Positions 34,801 to 45,581 of a stretch of 64,000 nt of DNA are shown here, piece by piece. The DNA is from Pachyseris speciosa. Its lineage: Eukaryota > Cnidaria > Anthozoa > Scleractinia > Pachyseridae. The translations under genes were made by a program, and so were the position numbers. Below the pieces are notes generated by a model. That model was not told where the DNA came from and did no database searches. It was given only the letters and a program-made list of their open reading frames with translations. Each line of letters starts with the position of its first letter. The first letter of the stretch is position 1. The stretch covers positions 847,501 to 911,500 of the forward strand of contig JAEMWC010000128.1 of assembly GCA_016490735.1 (NCBI GenBank). Direction: 5' to 3'.

Positions 34801-36019
34801 TAAATCCTTTAAGAAAAGTAGACCGCTAAATGGAAATTCTACATCTTGCCATTACTTACATATAGGAAGTTTGAGTTATAGGCAAATGAGCATGATCGTT
34901 GTCCTCGGTACACTGTTGCCCTGTATTTGTGGGTTGGGAGGTATCCTGTTGGGACAGTGTATTGATTATTGATTACAAGTCAAGTGTTTACATTGCCGAC
35001 TTTTACAAGTAGGTATTCAATAGGTATTTTATAGGTATTTTTTTAGTAGATATATAATCTTATATTTGCTCAGTAGCCTAAGCAACGACGACGGCAACGG
35101 CAACGAAAACGTCATTTCAAAATGTAACTTCTCGTTATTGTAACTCTTTCGCGATTTTTCCAAGTTGTTTAACTTGTAAAATGTGGGCAAACCGGCTATC
35201 CTGGAGCTAAATTAGTAAAAACGACGTTGAAGTTGGGAAAAAGAAAGAAGAGTTCACCGTCATACGGTCACGTTTTCCACAAAACCTAAAATTTTGTCAT
35301 TTCACGTTGTTGTTTTGCAGAGGATGGCAACCGCCATGTTGGTGTACCGTGAACAAAAGATTCTCGTTAGTTTCTTTTGTTATTGTCCACCAACATGGCC
35401 ACCAACCCATTGTCATTCGAATCTCTGGAGACTGGCAGCATACCCTCTATTGCTTTGTGGCGTTCTAGTTGCCGTCGCCGTCCTCGTTGCTTAAGCTTCC
35501 TAGTTTCGAATTACTCCTTTTTATAACTCATAGTGTTAGCAGTAATGGTATTAACGTAAGGTTTATAGGTATTGGAAAATGTAGGGCGGGGGATTTTTAT
35601 GAATTCCCGCAGGAATTTGGGACGAAGACTAGAAACTTTGTTCTCTCAAAAGGCAGTTATTCACAAATATTCACATGGTTTTTGAGGTTCGAATCGTGAG
35701 TGTGTTGTATAATAACTGTTAAGAAATAGGTGGTTGCAATATGTATGCACGTTACGTCATCACCGCCATGTTGGTGTACCATGAACAAAAGATTTGTTGT
35801 CCACCAACATGGTCGCCAATCCATTGTCATTCGAATCTCTGGAGGCTGCTTGCATACCCTCTATATCGTGTTCACTGTATAATTGCTCCCCCCCCCCCCC
35901 CCTCCTTCTGCATACAAAAGGGTAAAATCTGGAAGCAGAAAGAACCTTAATTGTTTTCGTAGCGTAAATGTTTTTCACACTGAGTCTCACACCGTTGCTT
36001 AACTAACTTGATGGCAAAT

Positions 36020-36640
36020 GAATAAAGGGGATTAGTTTCTAAAGAAACTGTGATGCTGCGTCAGTGGTGGAGTGAAACACGAAAATTTGGTTTATCAACG
36101 GACTTGTTAATGTAAATTGACCACCGTACAGGGATTCGATTAGCTTACGTTTCGAGCGTTAACCCTTCGTCGGAGCCAATCGAGGAATTGTGGGTTGTGT
36201 ATGATTTATATACAGAAAATGGAGCTACGCTATTGGTGGTAACACGGTAACGTGAAAAATAGGAATAAATTAATTGAATGAAAAGCGCTCGTTGATACCG
36301 TGGGGATTAAGAGTGCCAATTTGAAAGATCAATTTTTGCTCGAGATTTTTACGGTTTTCCATGCTACCTTGATGTGGGAAAAGGCCGGAGATCGACATGT
36401 GCTGTTTGGAATGGTTAAGGAGATTAAAATGTCGAGCGACTGGTTTGGATGCGTCTTTGTCATCTTTCTCAACATCACGAAGATGTTCTCGGAATCGGTC
36501 ACCTAGTCGTCTTCCTATTTCGCCGATGTATAACTTTTTGCATAATGAGCAGGTTATGCGATAGATAACATTCGCGGAGGTACACGTGAAACAATCAGTG
36601 ATCTTAACAGATCGCTTAGGGCCCGATATTTTGTCAGTGT
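36020..36640 (-). pseudogene. Penelope fragment, longest GIY-YIG domain
   Basis: Minus-strand tail (36,020-36,283) preceded by a longer nuclease reading. Around 36,575-36,500 it encodes NVIYRITCSLCKKLYIGEIG, so the first half of the GIY-YIG signature (V-I-Y) and the cysteine pair are visible here but lost in copy A. The rest (GDRFREHLRDVEKDD) is in frame down to the stop at 36,284. This gives the best view of the ancestral family's domain. Confidence 0.8.
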
Positions 36641-36642
36641 TT

Positions 36643-36890
36643 TCAAATCGGCACTCTTAATCCCCACGGTATCAACGAGCGCTTTTCATTCAATTAATTT
36701 ATTCCTGTTTTTCACTTTACCATGTTACCACCAATAGCGTAGCTCCATTTTCTGTATATAAATCATACACAACCTACAATTCCTCGATTCGTTCTGACGA
36801 AGGGCTAACGCTCGAAACGTTAGCTAATCGAATCCCTGCACGGTGGTCAATTTACATTATCAACTCCGTTGATAAACCAAATTAACTTGA
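36643..36890 (+). repeat. Penelope 3' end, plus orientation (copy B)
   Basis: Head-to-head partner of the minus fragment, equal to 13,420-13,655. Contains CTGACGAAGGGCTAACG and CTCGAAACGTTAGC. Confidence 0.6.
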
Positions 36891-37689
36891 TAGCAGTTAG
36901 ACAGATTACACGTATTCAAATTGTACGGGAAACAATATTTGGTTCCCAATTTTAAAACCTACGGTAAAGTTCCGAAAGTAACGACCTCCCGAAAGTAGCG
37001 ATAAAATTTCACAGGTGTTAGCAAATCCCAGAAAATGGAAGCAAACTAAACGGCTTGTGTAGTCAAATGTATTTTACTGTTACTGAACTCGCCTGGTCCT
37101 TTTCCTTTTCCAAGCTCGACCTGACGCCGTCATTTTGAAGGAACCCGTGGTTAGCAGCCATTTCTGAAAAATCACAAGCAGTGTTTCTGTGACGTAACGA
37201 ACACGAGCACGCGTTTTTCTATTCCATAAAGTGTCTTCGAAGACTGCTTGATACCCAAAAGGAGCGTGGCCTTTATGAGGCTAGGCTTAATCTAATCCAT
37301 GTGCTTTCTCTCTTTCACCCCGTTGCCGGATTTGAGTTTTTTCAAATGATTGTTCATTGCCTGAGCTCGCACTTCCTGCGCGGCTGTTGAAAAGTAGGCG
37401 ATAAAAGTCAGGTCAATATTAACGGTATTTCTGCGGACTCTTGGTGATATCACATCCTATCACAATCACCTTCCGTTCGAGGTCACTCTTTTGTACGATT
37501 ATTTGTCGAAAATAAAGATTGTTAAAAGCGTTCTCTAAACGGCAGTTTTTTACTATGGAGAGCCCTCTTCAAAAGCCACCACATACCACATACTTTCTTC
37601 ATGATTGCCAGTTATATTTTCCCTGTTCAAGCTATTCATTGGAAGCATTTAGCACTTAGAACCGTTCTTTAAGCTACTTATTTATCTGA

Positions 37690-38170
37690 TGGAAAGCCCC
37701 CTCACCCTCCCGCACCCCCTCCAGGGAGGGGTGTACTCTCATAAATTTCGGATAGGTGTGTGCCGAGAAGGGTCTTAAACCCTGACCCCATTTGAGGATG
37801 AAGCGAACAAAAATTGATAGATTACCCTATTAAAGGCCTAAACCCGAAAAATGACACCCTATTCAGACAACGAATTACCGCCACGGAAAAACACAATGTT
37901 TGTAAAATAGTTTTGCTAATACTTTAACGGATAGTTCAATTTTAACAGATCATTTTTTTTAACAGATCATTTTTCGTTTAGCTCGATATTTACGCACTTC
38001 TATTTTAGCTGATGCAATTTAGGCACCCTAACTAAAGATTACACCCGGAACACTATGCCAACATGGGCAAAAATGATACCCTACTTAAGGATCGAGAACC
38101 TAAAAAAGCATACCCTATCCCGCGGCACATACCTATATAGCCCATATGTGGGAGTCCACCCCCGGGGGGA
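37690..38170. mobile_element. Foldback element with GTACTC(T/C)C ends (copy B)
   Basis: Duplicate of 14,458-14,776. It is longer, with an interior segment (about 37,850-37,980) that copy A lacks. Confidence 0.6.
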
Positions 38171-39810
38171 TGCAAAGCCCTCTGCTTAAATATTACCCTC
38201 CAATTAGTCTCATATCATTTGTATTTTGGGCTAAATTTCTTTTTCATGTCCATTTAGCCGTGTGAAAATCATCTGTGTTCATTTTGAGTTTGTTGTTGTA
38301 CTCTACACACATTGCGTACATTAGAAGGACGCAACTAAACGATGGACAAGGAGGAAAAGTGATTTCCACTAGTGAGATGAGCTAGGGAAAACGTTATTTA
38401 TTCAGAAATAGGAGTTAAATTGGCTGTATTGCAATCTAATACTCTCTCAATCAGGTGAGGACAAAAGCTAGTAACTGTCCGATATATTTTATACAAGTCA
38501 TGGAGCACTACAACATTTTAGAAAGCGAAAAGTGAGGTGGTTATGCAAAACCTAAATACTGTCTCAGTGTAACCTATCACGGTTGTAACCAAATATCTAG
38601 ACATACTTAAAAATATGTGTACCTCGATGTGAAATGAAATAAGTGAAATAAAGATCGTGAAGGTTCTTCGAATGGTGCTCGGAAATTCGCATCGACTGTT
38701 AAATGGTCGGCGCTTCAACAGAACACGCGTATCAGCGTAAGTATGCCACGTAAGCCGGTGGTTGATTACGTTTTTGAGAGCCTTCGACAGAACCGAGTGT
38801 CTGGAAGTTTGGTTGAATTGGAAAAAAATCTTAAGTTGTCGAACCTAAATATGGTAGTGGTGGCGTAAAACATAATTTCACGAACAAAGAAATTCGACTT
38901 ACCTCTTTCCAAGTACTGAGAAAAACGATCGTTCAAATCGCTTGGTTGCTCTGCTCTTCCCCGGATGTAGTGTAGTGCGATGAGTTTCATGCATCTGATT
39001 GGAAGTTAACACCTGCCTCAGTTGGCGTACGCATCTTGCCACTTCGCAAAATTCGGGGGAACTCGTAAGCTTTGGCCAAAGGGCCTACGATTAACATGGC
39101 GAGTTTTCATCCCACGATCCAGTTCTCTTTTCCGTACGATAGATTTAAACTTGTATTTCCTTGACTTGAAATGTTTTGCTTTCAAGTAGTTGCTTTTTGC
39201 AGCATCCTCGAGTTCCTGCGAGTTACCTTCGTTAGAAATCAATGCTTTTCCATTTCGAGTGGTTGCTATGACGTTTTCGTTATAAACCTGCTTTTCCCAT
39301 GTTTAAAGCAGCATGAATCTGTGCCATGTGGGATTCAAATAAATAATTCTTTCGGAGACCTTCATGCCAATCGATAGATAAAGAGTGGACAACGAAAACC
39401 GCCAAAACTGATACTTACAGCCGAGATCAATATGGGCTGCCGTTCTTGTCGATTGGAAAACCATTGTTATGTGATTTCGTTCACTAAACAACTGATGTAT
39501 CGCAAGATACTGTTTCAAACTCCTTTATCGATAAGTTCGATGAATTCGATACGTCATGAAAAATTCCCCATCTATTTCTTTGTGATATGCCAACAGCATC
39601 CTCCAGTCCTCTCAGACCATAATTTTGACCTCTTCCCACCTTTACGTAGCTTCTGTAAAGATAAAATAGTTTACTTAGAATGCAAACATTTCAAAGACAA
39701 AATTGCAAATTATTTCCCAAAAAATAAACTGTATTGGTACTTACGGTAAACGACATACCACGAATGCTCGGACGTCCAAGCAAATCTAGTCAGTTTTGGA
39801 TATTTTCGAT

Positions 39811-40020
39811 TCATAGTTTTCGTGTTCCTAAAACTTCAACCACCTTAGTTTGTGAGCATTTAAACACGTATTTTCCTGCTTTTGTTTGAATGCTTTCCTC
39901 AACATAAACTGATCCGATCAGTGAATTCAAAGAAAAATATGATTCTGCCACATGTGGCCCCAACTTGGAAACCATAAGAAGATTGGTTATGATCGGAAAT
40001 GACTGTTCTCGTTTCAAAAA
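39811..40020 (-). CDS. Candidate host exon (copy B)
   Basis: Duplicate of 17,000-17,210. Same frame and stop, with Glu instead of Gln after GPHVA. The neighbourhood 39.55-40.04 kb is the best-conserved part of the duplication. Confidence 0.35.
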   Translation of the reverse strand, partial: FLKREQSFPIITNLLMVSKLGPHVAESYFSLNSLIGSVYVEESIQTKAGKYVFKCSQTKVVEVLGTRKL

Positions 40021-41726
40021 CTGAACTGTAGGAAAAATCTGACCAAAACAGCTGAAAACAGTTAAAAGGACTTAAACTTTCTTGAAAGTCGTTTTCGTGT
40101 TATTTTGAGTTTTAGCAAAAGTTAAATAAGAAGCCGAAGAATTCACCATCAGTTCGAAAATCATGTGTGTGTGAATCAAGAATCACTTGTTTTATGCAAA
40201 TTAGTCATTGTTGTGAGCTTTCTTTGCACCGTTCTCAAAATGTTTATCTGGGCACCACAGCTACCCGAGAAACTAGAAGAAAATGTGCGTCATTGTTAAC
40301 CAAGATGTTTTTTATATATTCCCGTCCTGAGTGGTTCCCAAATTAAAAGCGATCAAGGGTCACAATTACTCAAAATGAATAATTGAAGGTCTCGTAATTC
40401 CCTCTTCCATCTTCCATATTCCATATTACAAGAATTGGAATCCTAATTGAAATTATACGCACTGTTGTTAGTGTAGAAGCTCGGAAGAATGTACCACTGA
40501 CATTAAATGACATGAGACTTAAGCCAGTGGCCAGAAGCAACTCGTTCTTACCTGCTGCGAATAAATCCTTGGAGGTGGATCGAAATTTCAACTTCTCTCA
40601 GGTTAGGTTTAACGGCAGGATTTCCTTGCCTCTTTCTTTCTCCTTTTTTCGGTTTCTCTCTCATTCCTTAGCACATTGAGAAGAAGTTTCTCTTGGCAGA
40701 AAAAAGTTGTAAAGTTAAAAAAAAAAAACAAACAAACAAAGCATAAATCGCTCTGCCGGCCGGGCATGCCTGAAATTAGCTGCAAACTGTAACTGATCGG
40801 GCTTTCAAAGTTTAGCTTGCTTTTAAAAACTATCCAACTTTTTTTACGGCCAAGAGAGGCTTATCTATCGATAAAAAAAGTTACAGTCTGTCGAAAAACT
40901 AATACAGAGAGTATGTCCGATTCATGGTATGTAAAACTGTCCCGCCAGTCGCCGTCCGCGCTCCGGTTAGGGAATGTACTCAAACAGGTGCTAATTAATG
41001 GTTTGATTCTCTCAGTGGAACTACCTGCGATGAACAATAAGATCATCAAAGGTTTCAGTGTAATGTTAATCTGTAGGGTTAAACTGATGAAGAGGTTATT
41101 CTGGCTGATTTTATGTCCCACTGTTCCTTGACAACTATCATTTTTAACCTTCTTTTTTTGGTTTATCATGATAAATTTTGTCAAGCACTGAATAACTCAA
41201 CTACTACAGTTTGTCGTCGTCTGTGTTGCTTTATAAAGGATTTAACTAAAACTGTATGAAAAAGGAAACTTGTTTGGATTTGTTAGGAAAAGAGTTTTAG
41301 TTACCTACTGTTTGCAATTTAGCAATAACGTTACGATAAGTCCCGAAACGTTATTGTGCGGAGACTTTTTAGTGCTACCCACCAATCAACAAAGTCAGAA
41401 TTGTGATTGTCGTATTTGTTAAATACTGCAAAGAGTGAGGGACGAAATCAGCAGTTGTAATTTGGCTTCGCCTGTAAAAGATTCCCATTTTGTGAAGTTG
41501 TTTGCTATATAAAGGATTTCAATAAAGATGAGAAAGGAAACTTGTTTGGTTCTGTTAGCAAAAGAATCTTGGTTATCACTGTTTTCAGTGTATCAACAAT
41601 GTTACAGTGTAGGAATATTCCCGAAATGTTATCGTGCGACACTTGGGTCGCCAAGACTGACATTGCAAATGTGGCTGTCACTTGAAGACAAGATGGCGTA
41701 TCTAAAGATCACATTATTGATGCAAG

Positions 41727-41835
41727 AGTAGTATACTGGCCACAAACAAATACCATTTCGTACGAAAAACCATCGTCGCTTCGCTCCTTGGTTTTTCGTA
41801 CATCAATAGTATTTGTTTGTGGCCAATATACTACT
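41727..41835. repeat. 46-bp-arm palindrome at an element boundary
   Basis: Left arm 41,727-41,772 (AGTAGTATACTGGCCAC ... GTACGAAAAACCA) and right arm 41,789-41,835 (TGGTTTTTCGTAC ... GTGGCCAATATACTACT) are inverted copies with a few mismatches around a 16-nt loop rich in TCGCTTCGCTCC. The palindrome starts at the exact base where copy A/copy B homology ends. It therefore looks like the terminus of a large inserted element. The AGTAGTA start fits my recollection that Polinton termini carry short AGT-type tandem units (known-family inference). No matching inverted end was found elsewhere in the window. Confidence 0.7.
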
Positions 41836-41861
41836 AGGAACAACGCCTCGGCAGTCTCACC

Positions 41862-42671
41862 GTGTCTCGCCAAACCAACCAACTCCAGCCCATTCCTTCA
41901 AAACAAACCTTCCCCAGCCCATTCCTTGAAAGCAAGCCCCTCTCCAATCCACCCCACCAGGGTAACACCACACCAACAAGCCTGACGTGTGCACAATCAA
42001 GTCACACTGTATTGAACAAGTGCGTCGTATGCACAACCGTGTCACACCGTATTGAACAAGTGCGGCGTTGCACAAGCATGACACACCATATTGAACAAGA
42101 GCGACGAGGGGTTAAGCCGATGGTGCGTCCAATTGAAGAAACACAGCAAGGGTTAACCCACCGAACGCAGCCAGAAATTTTTTCCAGCGAAAATATAGGC
42201 AGGAGAATGGCAACATTCCGGCGCAAAGCGGAACAAACCGAGGCAACCGAGCCGTACGACGAGGCCGCCATCTTGGCATATCTTGACACGGTGTTCGGGG
42301 AGCGGCCCGTGCCAGCACCCCGCAGAAAGAGGCTACCAGTTCCCGCTCCTCGCAGAAAGAGGCCAGTGGAGGAGTAAGAGAGGCCAGCGTCGGTTCCTCT
42401 GTACATCCCTCCACATAGACGGAGGACAACCCCTCCTCCTGTTGTGGTGGAAAAGTTTGCCGAGCCAAATAACAAAGACAATTTCCTGGTTGTGGGGTAT
42501 TTGGCGGAGGATGGCGAAGATTGGTCAGCCTCTCGCTGTTGGAAATGTACAGGATGCAACGAGGACGGCGTTTGTTTGCGAACTGGTGCCCCTCCTCCAC
42601 CTTGGCTTGGAAGGGAAGACCTCCCCGCTCGGGTTTGGGATGAGTGGATGTGTAAGAGTCTAATGTGTTGA
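41862..42671 (+). pseudogene. Virus-like Pro/Arg-rich protein with one in-frame stop
   Basis: A single reading frame of about 270 codons interrupted only by TAA at 42,375-42,377. The N-terminal half is polar. Before the stop there is a tandem PVPAPRRKR repeat. After it comes IPPHRRRTTPPP, then NFLVVGYLAEDGEDW and a cysteine cluster (CWKCTGCNEDGVC) that could bind metal. It may start upstream of the first Met. I do not recognise a family. Compact size, proline/arginine repeats and position just inside the palindromic terminus suggest a virion or regulatory protein of a Polinton/adintovirus-type element. Confidence 0.4.
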
Positions 42672-42703
42672 CGCCCTATTGAACAAATGTTCTCCCAAGA
42701 TAT

Positions 42704-43017
42704 ATGGACAACACCAGAGCACAACAACTGTGGAACTCTTTGCCTCCACAAATGCAAGAGGCATTGCTCGTTTTTATGGAAGAGCTCGAGGACACCCTCG
42801 CAATCGGCCACACCTCTCCCGATTGGGTTATCAAGCGCGCAATGCCCGTTTTTTACGTGTGTTCGAAGCCTATGTCAATTACGTGTTTGACAGCGTGGAG
42901 GAAGAAAACGAACGAGACTGGGACGCTTTGGAAGCAGAAGCAGACAGGTTGGAAAAAGCAAAATTCCCCGCTTCTTTTCTCGAGCACAACTACAACGGCT
43001 GCCTTGGTTGTGATTGA
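42704..43017 (+). pseudogene. Small acidic helical protein, frameshifted
   Basis: The first frame encodes QQLWNSLPPQMQEALLVFME and continues to about 42,845. The remainder, VFDSVEEENERDWDALEAE and a tail ending in GCLGCD, lies in the next frame, so there is one single-base break. Total about 104 residues, acidic and predicted helical. It starts 32 bp after the previous stop, operon-like. Unknown family; probably part of the same virus-like gene set. Confidence 0.4.
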
Positions 43018-43322
43018 TTCAAGTGTTCTTTAAAATTTCCACTGGCAATCTTAACACAAACAACTTTCAGCAGCTTTCAAAAATTTTAAACTTTTTTGTG
43101 TGCCAGTTTGTTTGATATTTTGCAAATGTTTCTGATTCCATCCAAGCTCTTCCCTTTCTTTCAACTTGAAAGCAACAAAAAACTTAACATTTTTTCCTTT
43201 AATTCCCACGGAAGCCTTCACAAAAAATCCATCACCTTAATTTTTTTATGTTCCACACCTTTAATTGGGCTGTGATTGATTGTTGTGTCGGCCTCTTGAA
43301 CAAACATTTCTCTTTGTAAGCA

Positions 43323-43565
43323 ATGATTGCTTTGTTGGTAATCCTTTTCCATTTCGTGCACCCAATCGTTTGCGAGGTGCAACAAGAAACAGAGCGAGTG
43401 GTCGACGAAATTTTTACACAAGGATGCGCCCTGTTGAAGAAAAAAAAATTATGTAATGACGTCGCTTCAAAAATTCATCGACGACTGTTTTCAAGAATTG
43501 GTTCACAAATTGTTGGAAACATCCAACCAGATGGTTGTCATGTTTCATCTGGAACCGCTACTTTT
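43323..43565 (+). pseudogene. Secreted/membrane small protein, truncated by a MITE
   Basis: Starts with a clear signal peptide or membrane anchor (MIALLVILFHFVHPIVCEV). A helical segment follows up to an A9 run at 43,440-43,448, where the frame changes. The continuation (SLQKFIDDCFQELVHKLLET) runs until a MITE beginning at 43,566 cuts it. Family unknown. The A9 run may be a true indel or an assembly error. Confidence 0.4.
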
Positions 43566-43816
43566 GAGGGTCCCCCAGGGGTTTTTGGGGAACAAGGGAA
43601 CACGGAAAATTTGGCAATGGGAACACGGGAACAAAGCAAAAAAATCGTAGGGAACAAGGGAACATCAAATAGGTTAGGGAATAGGGGAACAAACACAAAA
43701 AATTACAAGGCCCTACGTTTTTTACATAAACGTGGGGGTGATAGAAGATTTTCTGCTGTTTTCTGATTTCTTTGGCAAGTTTTTGTTGCCATCTTTCGTG
43801 TCTACTCGTCTCTCAC
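43566..43816. mobile_element. Truncated MITE (GAGGGTCCCCCAGGGG end)
   Basis: Matches the first half of the complete element at 47,958-48,478 (GGGAACAAGGGAACA repeats, then AAACGTGGGGGTGATAGAAG). It stops at about 43,816, with no right terminal repeat. A short unassigned stretch (43,817-43,931) follows before the MULE. Confidence 0.8.
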
Positions 43817-44074
43817 CGTTTCTAGCTCTGGCGCTGATATCGTTCTTTTCCGACAAGGTGCGGACCATTGGTTTAATATTTAACTTGTCACGTGCAATTC
43901 ATGCATGACAGCGTGACAGCGTCAGGACCGTGTGTCGATAGGTTAGCACTCGTTCACAGGGATCGAAAGGACCTCATTAATTATGCATCAACGTGTTGAT
44001 TTGCATATTTTAATTAGTCACCAGTGCGCTGTCAGTAACATTAGTCAGACAAAAAATAAATAAATAAGGAAAAT

Positions 44075-44141
44075 AAGGTAAATAAGGAAAAGAGAGACAA
44101 ACGCAATTATTGCGTTTGTCTCTCTTTTCCTTATTTACCTT
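44075..44141. repeat. Perfect 67-bp palindrome
   Basis: Arms of 33 bp (44,075-44,107 and 44,109-44,141; AAGGTAAATAAGGAAAAGAG...) are exact reverse complements around a single T. It lies about 50 bp inside the left MULE TIR. A second hairpin follows at 44,236-44,301 (GTCCTTTTGAATG.TGTGA inverted). Confidence 0.9.
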
Positions 44142-44881
44142 TGAGAAGCTCTGTAAGTAATTGTCTACTAAATCTCCACGAAGTTTTATATTTAGTCCAG
44201 TGTAAACCAGGGTTTTAATACCAACGCTATAAGTCCTTTTGAATGATGTGATATTGAACGGCCTCAGTAGCAGACACTTTTTCACACCATTCAAAAGGAC
44301 CCCAGAACCTTGAACGATCCCACAACCGAGAGTCAATCCGAGACAGGAAAATAAATATGCGTTGATATCACATGTCGTTGGTTGATCATGAGGAGTGTAG
44401 TTTACGCGAGTTAGTGAGAATAATTAAACAAATGAAAAAGAAAAAGAAAGAAAGAAAAAGGAAATGCTTGACCCTCCAGCACGGCAACACAACTTCCCAA
44501 GATGATCTCACTCAAATCTGAGGTCTGTGATCTCTGGTTCGACCCCGTTAATCCTTGATCGCATATACCTTGTTACGACCCTGACAAAACCCGAAGGTTC
44601 TGACTTTGACGCGCGGTGTTTTTAAAATTATTAACATCAGCGTTTGTTGGTGGTAATTTTTCGCGGGCTTTTTGATACATACATACATACATACATGCTT
44701 TATTTGATATAGCAGGTTGGATTAAAGGCAGCCAGAGGCTGATGTGGACCTGCTAACTATAGTGGAAGGAAAATTACAAAAGATCTTATAAAATTATAAG
44801 GAAAAAGAAAATAAGGAAAACAAAGGAATACAGCTAAAACTATCCTAATATAAACATTATCAAAATGGATAAATTACTATG

Positions 44882-45565
44882 CTAAAAATATGCGAAGTCT
44901 TGATTCTTATGAGAGACCATACATGCTTCTTTCAGAAAGCTACAATTATTAATAAAGTTCTTATGTTGACGTTGTTTTAAAAGGTTCTTGAAATTCTTGA
45001 GGGAGGGGGACTGTTTGAGAGAAGTTGGAGTTAGTTCCCAGACTAGTGGGACTCTATATCTTAAGGAATTTCTGCCAATGTCCAGGTTGTATCTGGGTAG
45101 AACAAAGTGATTATTATTTCTGAGATTATAATGTGGATTGGCAATACTAAAGAGGTTTGTTATTTTAGCTGGGATAATGTTACTATTTACTTTATACATT
45201 AGGGTAAGCAGTTTCTTTTTATATTGGTTTGATAGTGGCTCCCATCTAGTTCTTCCTAGGGCCTCTTGGTCTGATATGTCCCGAGGCAGTCTATGAATGA
45301 TTTTAGCTGCCCTGGCGTGAATATGATCAAGCTCATTCATTAAAGATGGTGTGCTAGTACCCCAGACCAAGTTGCAATAAGTAATAGTAGGGACAATGCT
45401 ACTGAAGTAGATTTTTCCTAGTGTACTTGTTGGTAAATATTTGAACCTTTCAAGCTGCCTGACTTTCTTTCCAAAGGATTTGCAGAGGTACTCCAAGTGA
45501 CTGTTCCAAGAGAGCTGGGAGTCAATAATAACCCCCAGACATCTTGTTTCGTGAACAACGTCCAA
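44882..45565 (-). pseudogene. LINE C-terminal domain
   Basis: About 227 codons after the reverse transcriptase core: CLGVIIDSQLSWNSH, ITYCNLVWGTS, ARAAKIIHRLPRD and FVLPRYNLDIGRNSLRYR, typical of CR1/Rex-type C-termini. The frame differs from the upstream ORF by a shift at about 45,566-45,585. Originally one protein. Confidence 0.85.
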
Positions 45566-45581
45566 TATGTTATCTCCTAGT

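Larger units (their letters stand above)
26769..41726 (+). repeat. Segmental duplication, copy B
   Basis: Direct repeat of 679-18,923 (see copy A). It lacks the LINE at the equivalent of 7.1 kb and the 56-bp-arm hairpin, and it has an extra TTAA-flanked insertion at 28,956-29,969 plus extra bases near 37,850-37,980. It ends at GATGCAAG (41,726), exactly where the palindromic terminus of the virus-like region begins. Confidence 0.9.

Noticed and set aside
42002..42811. 269-codon minus-strand ORF
   Set aside because: Overlaps the plus-strand virus-like genes. No motif, and the plus strand has the Pro/Arg repeat, cysteine cluster and operon-like order.
44505..44560. GGTTCGACCCC box resembling a tRNA/SINE B box
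   Set aside because: No matching A box at the right distance and no cloverleaf could be drawn.
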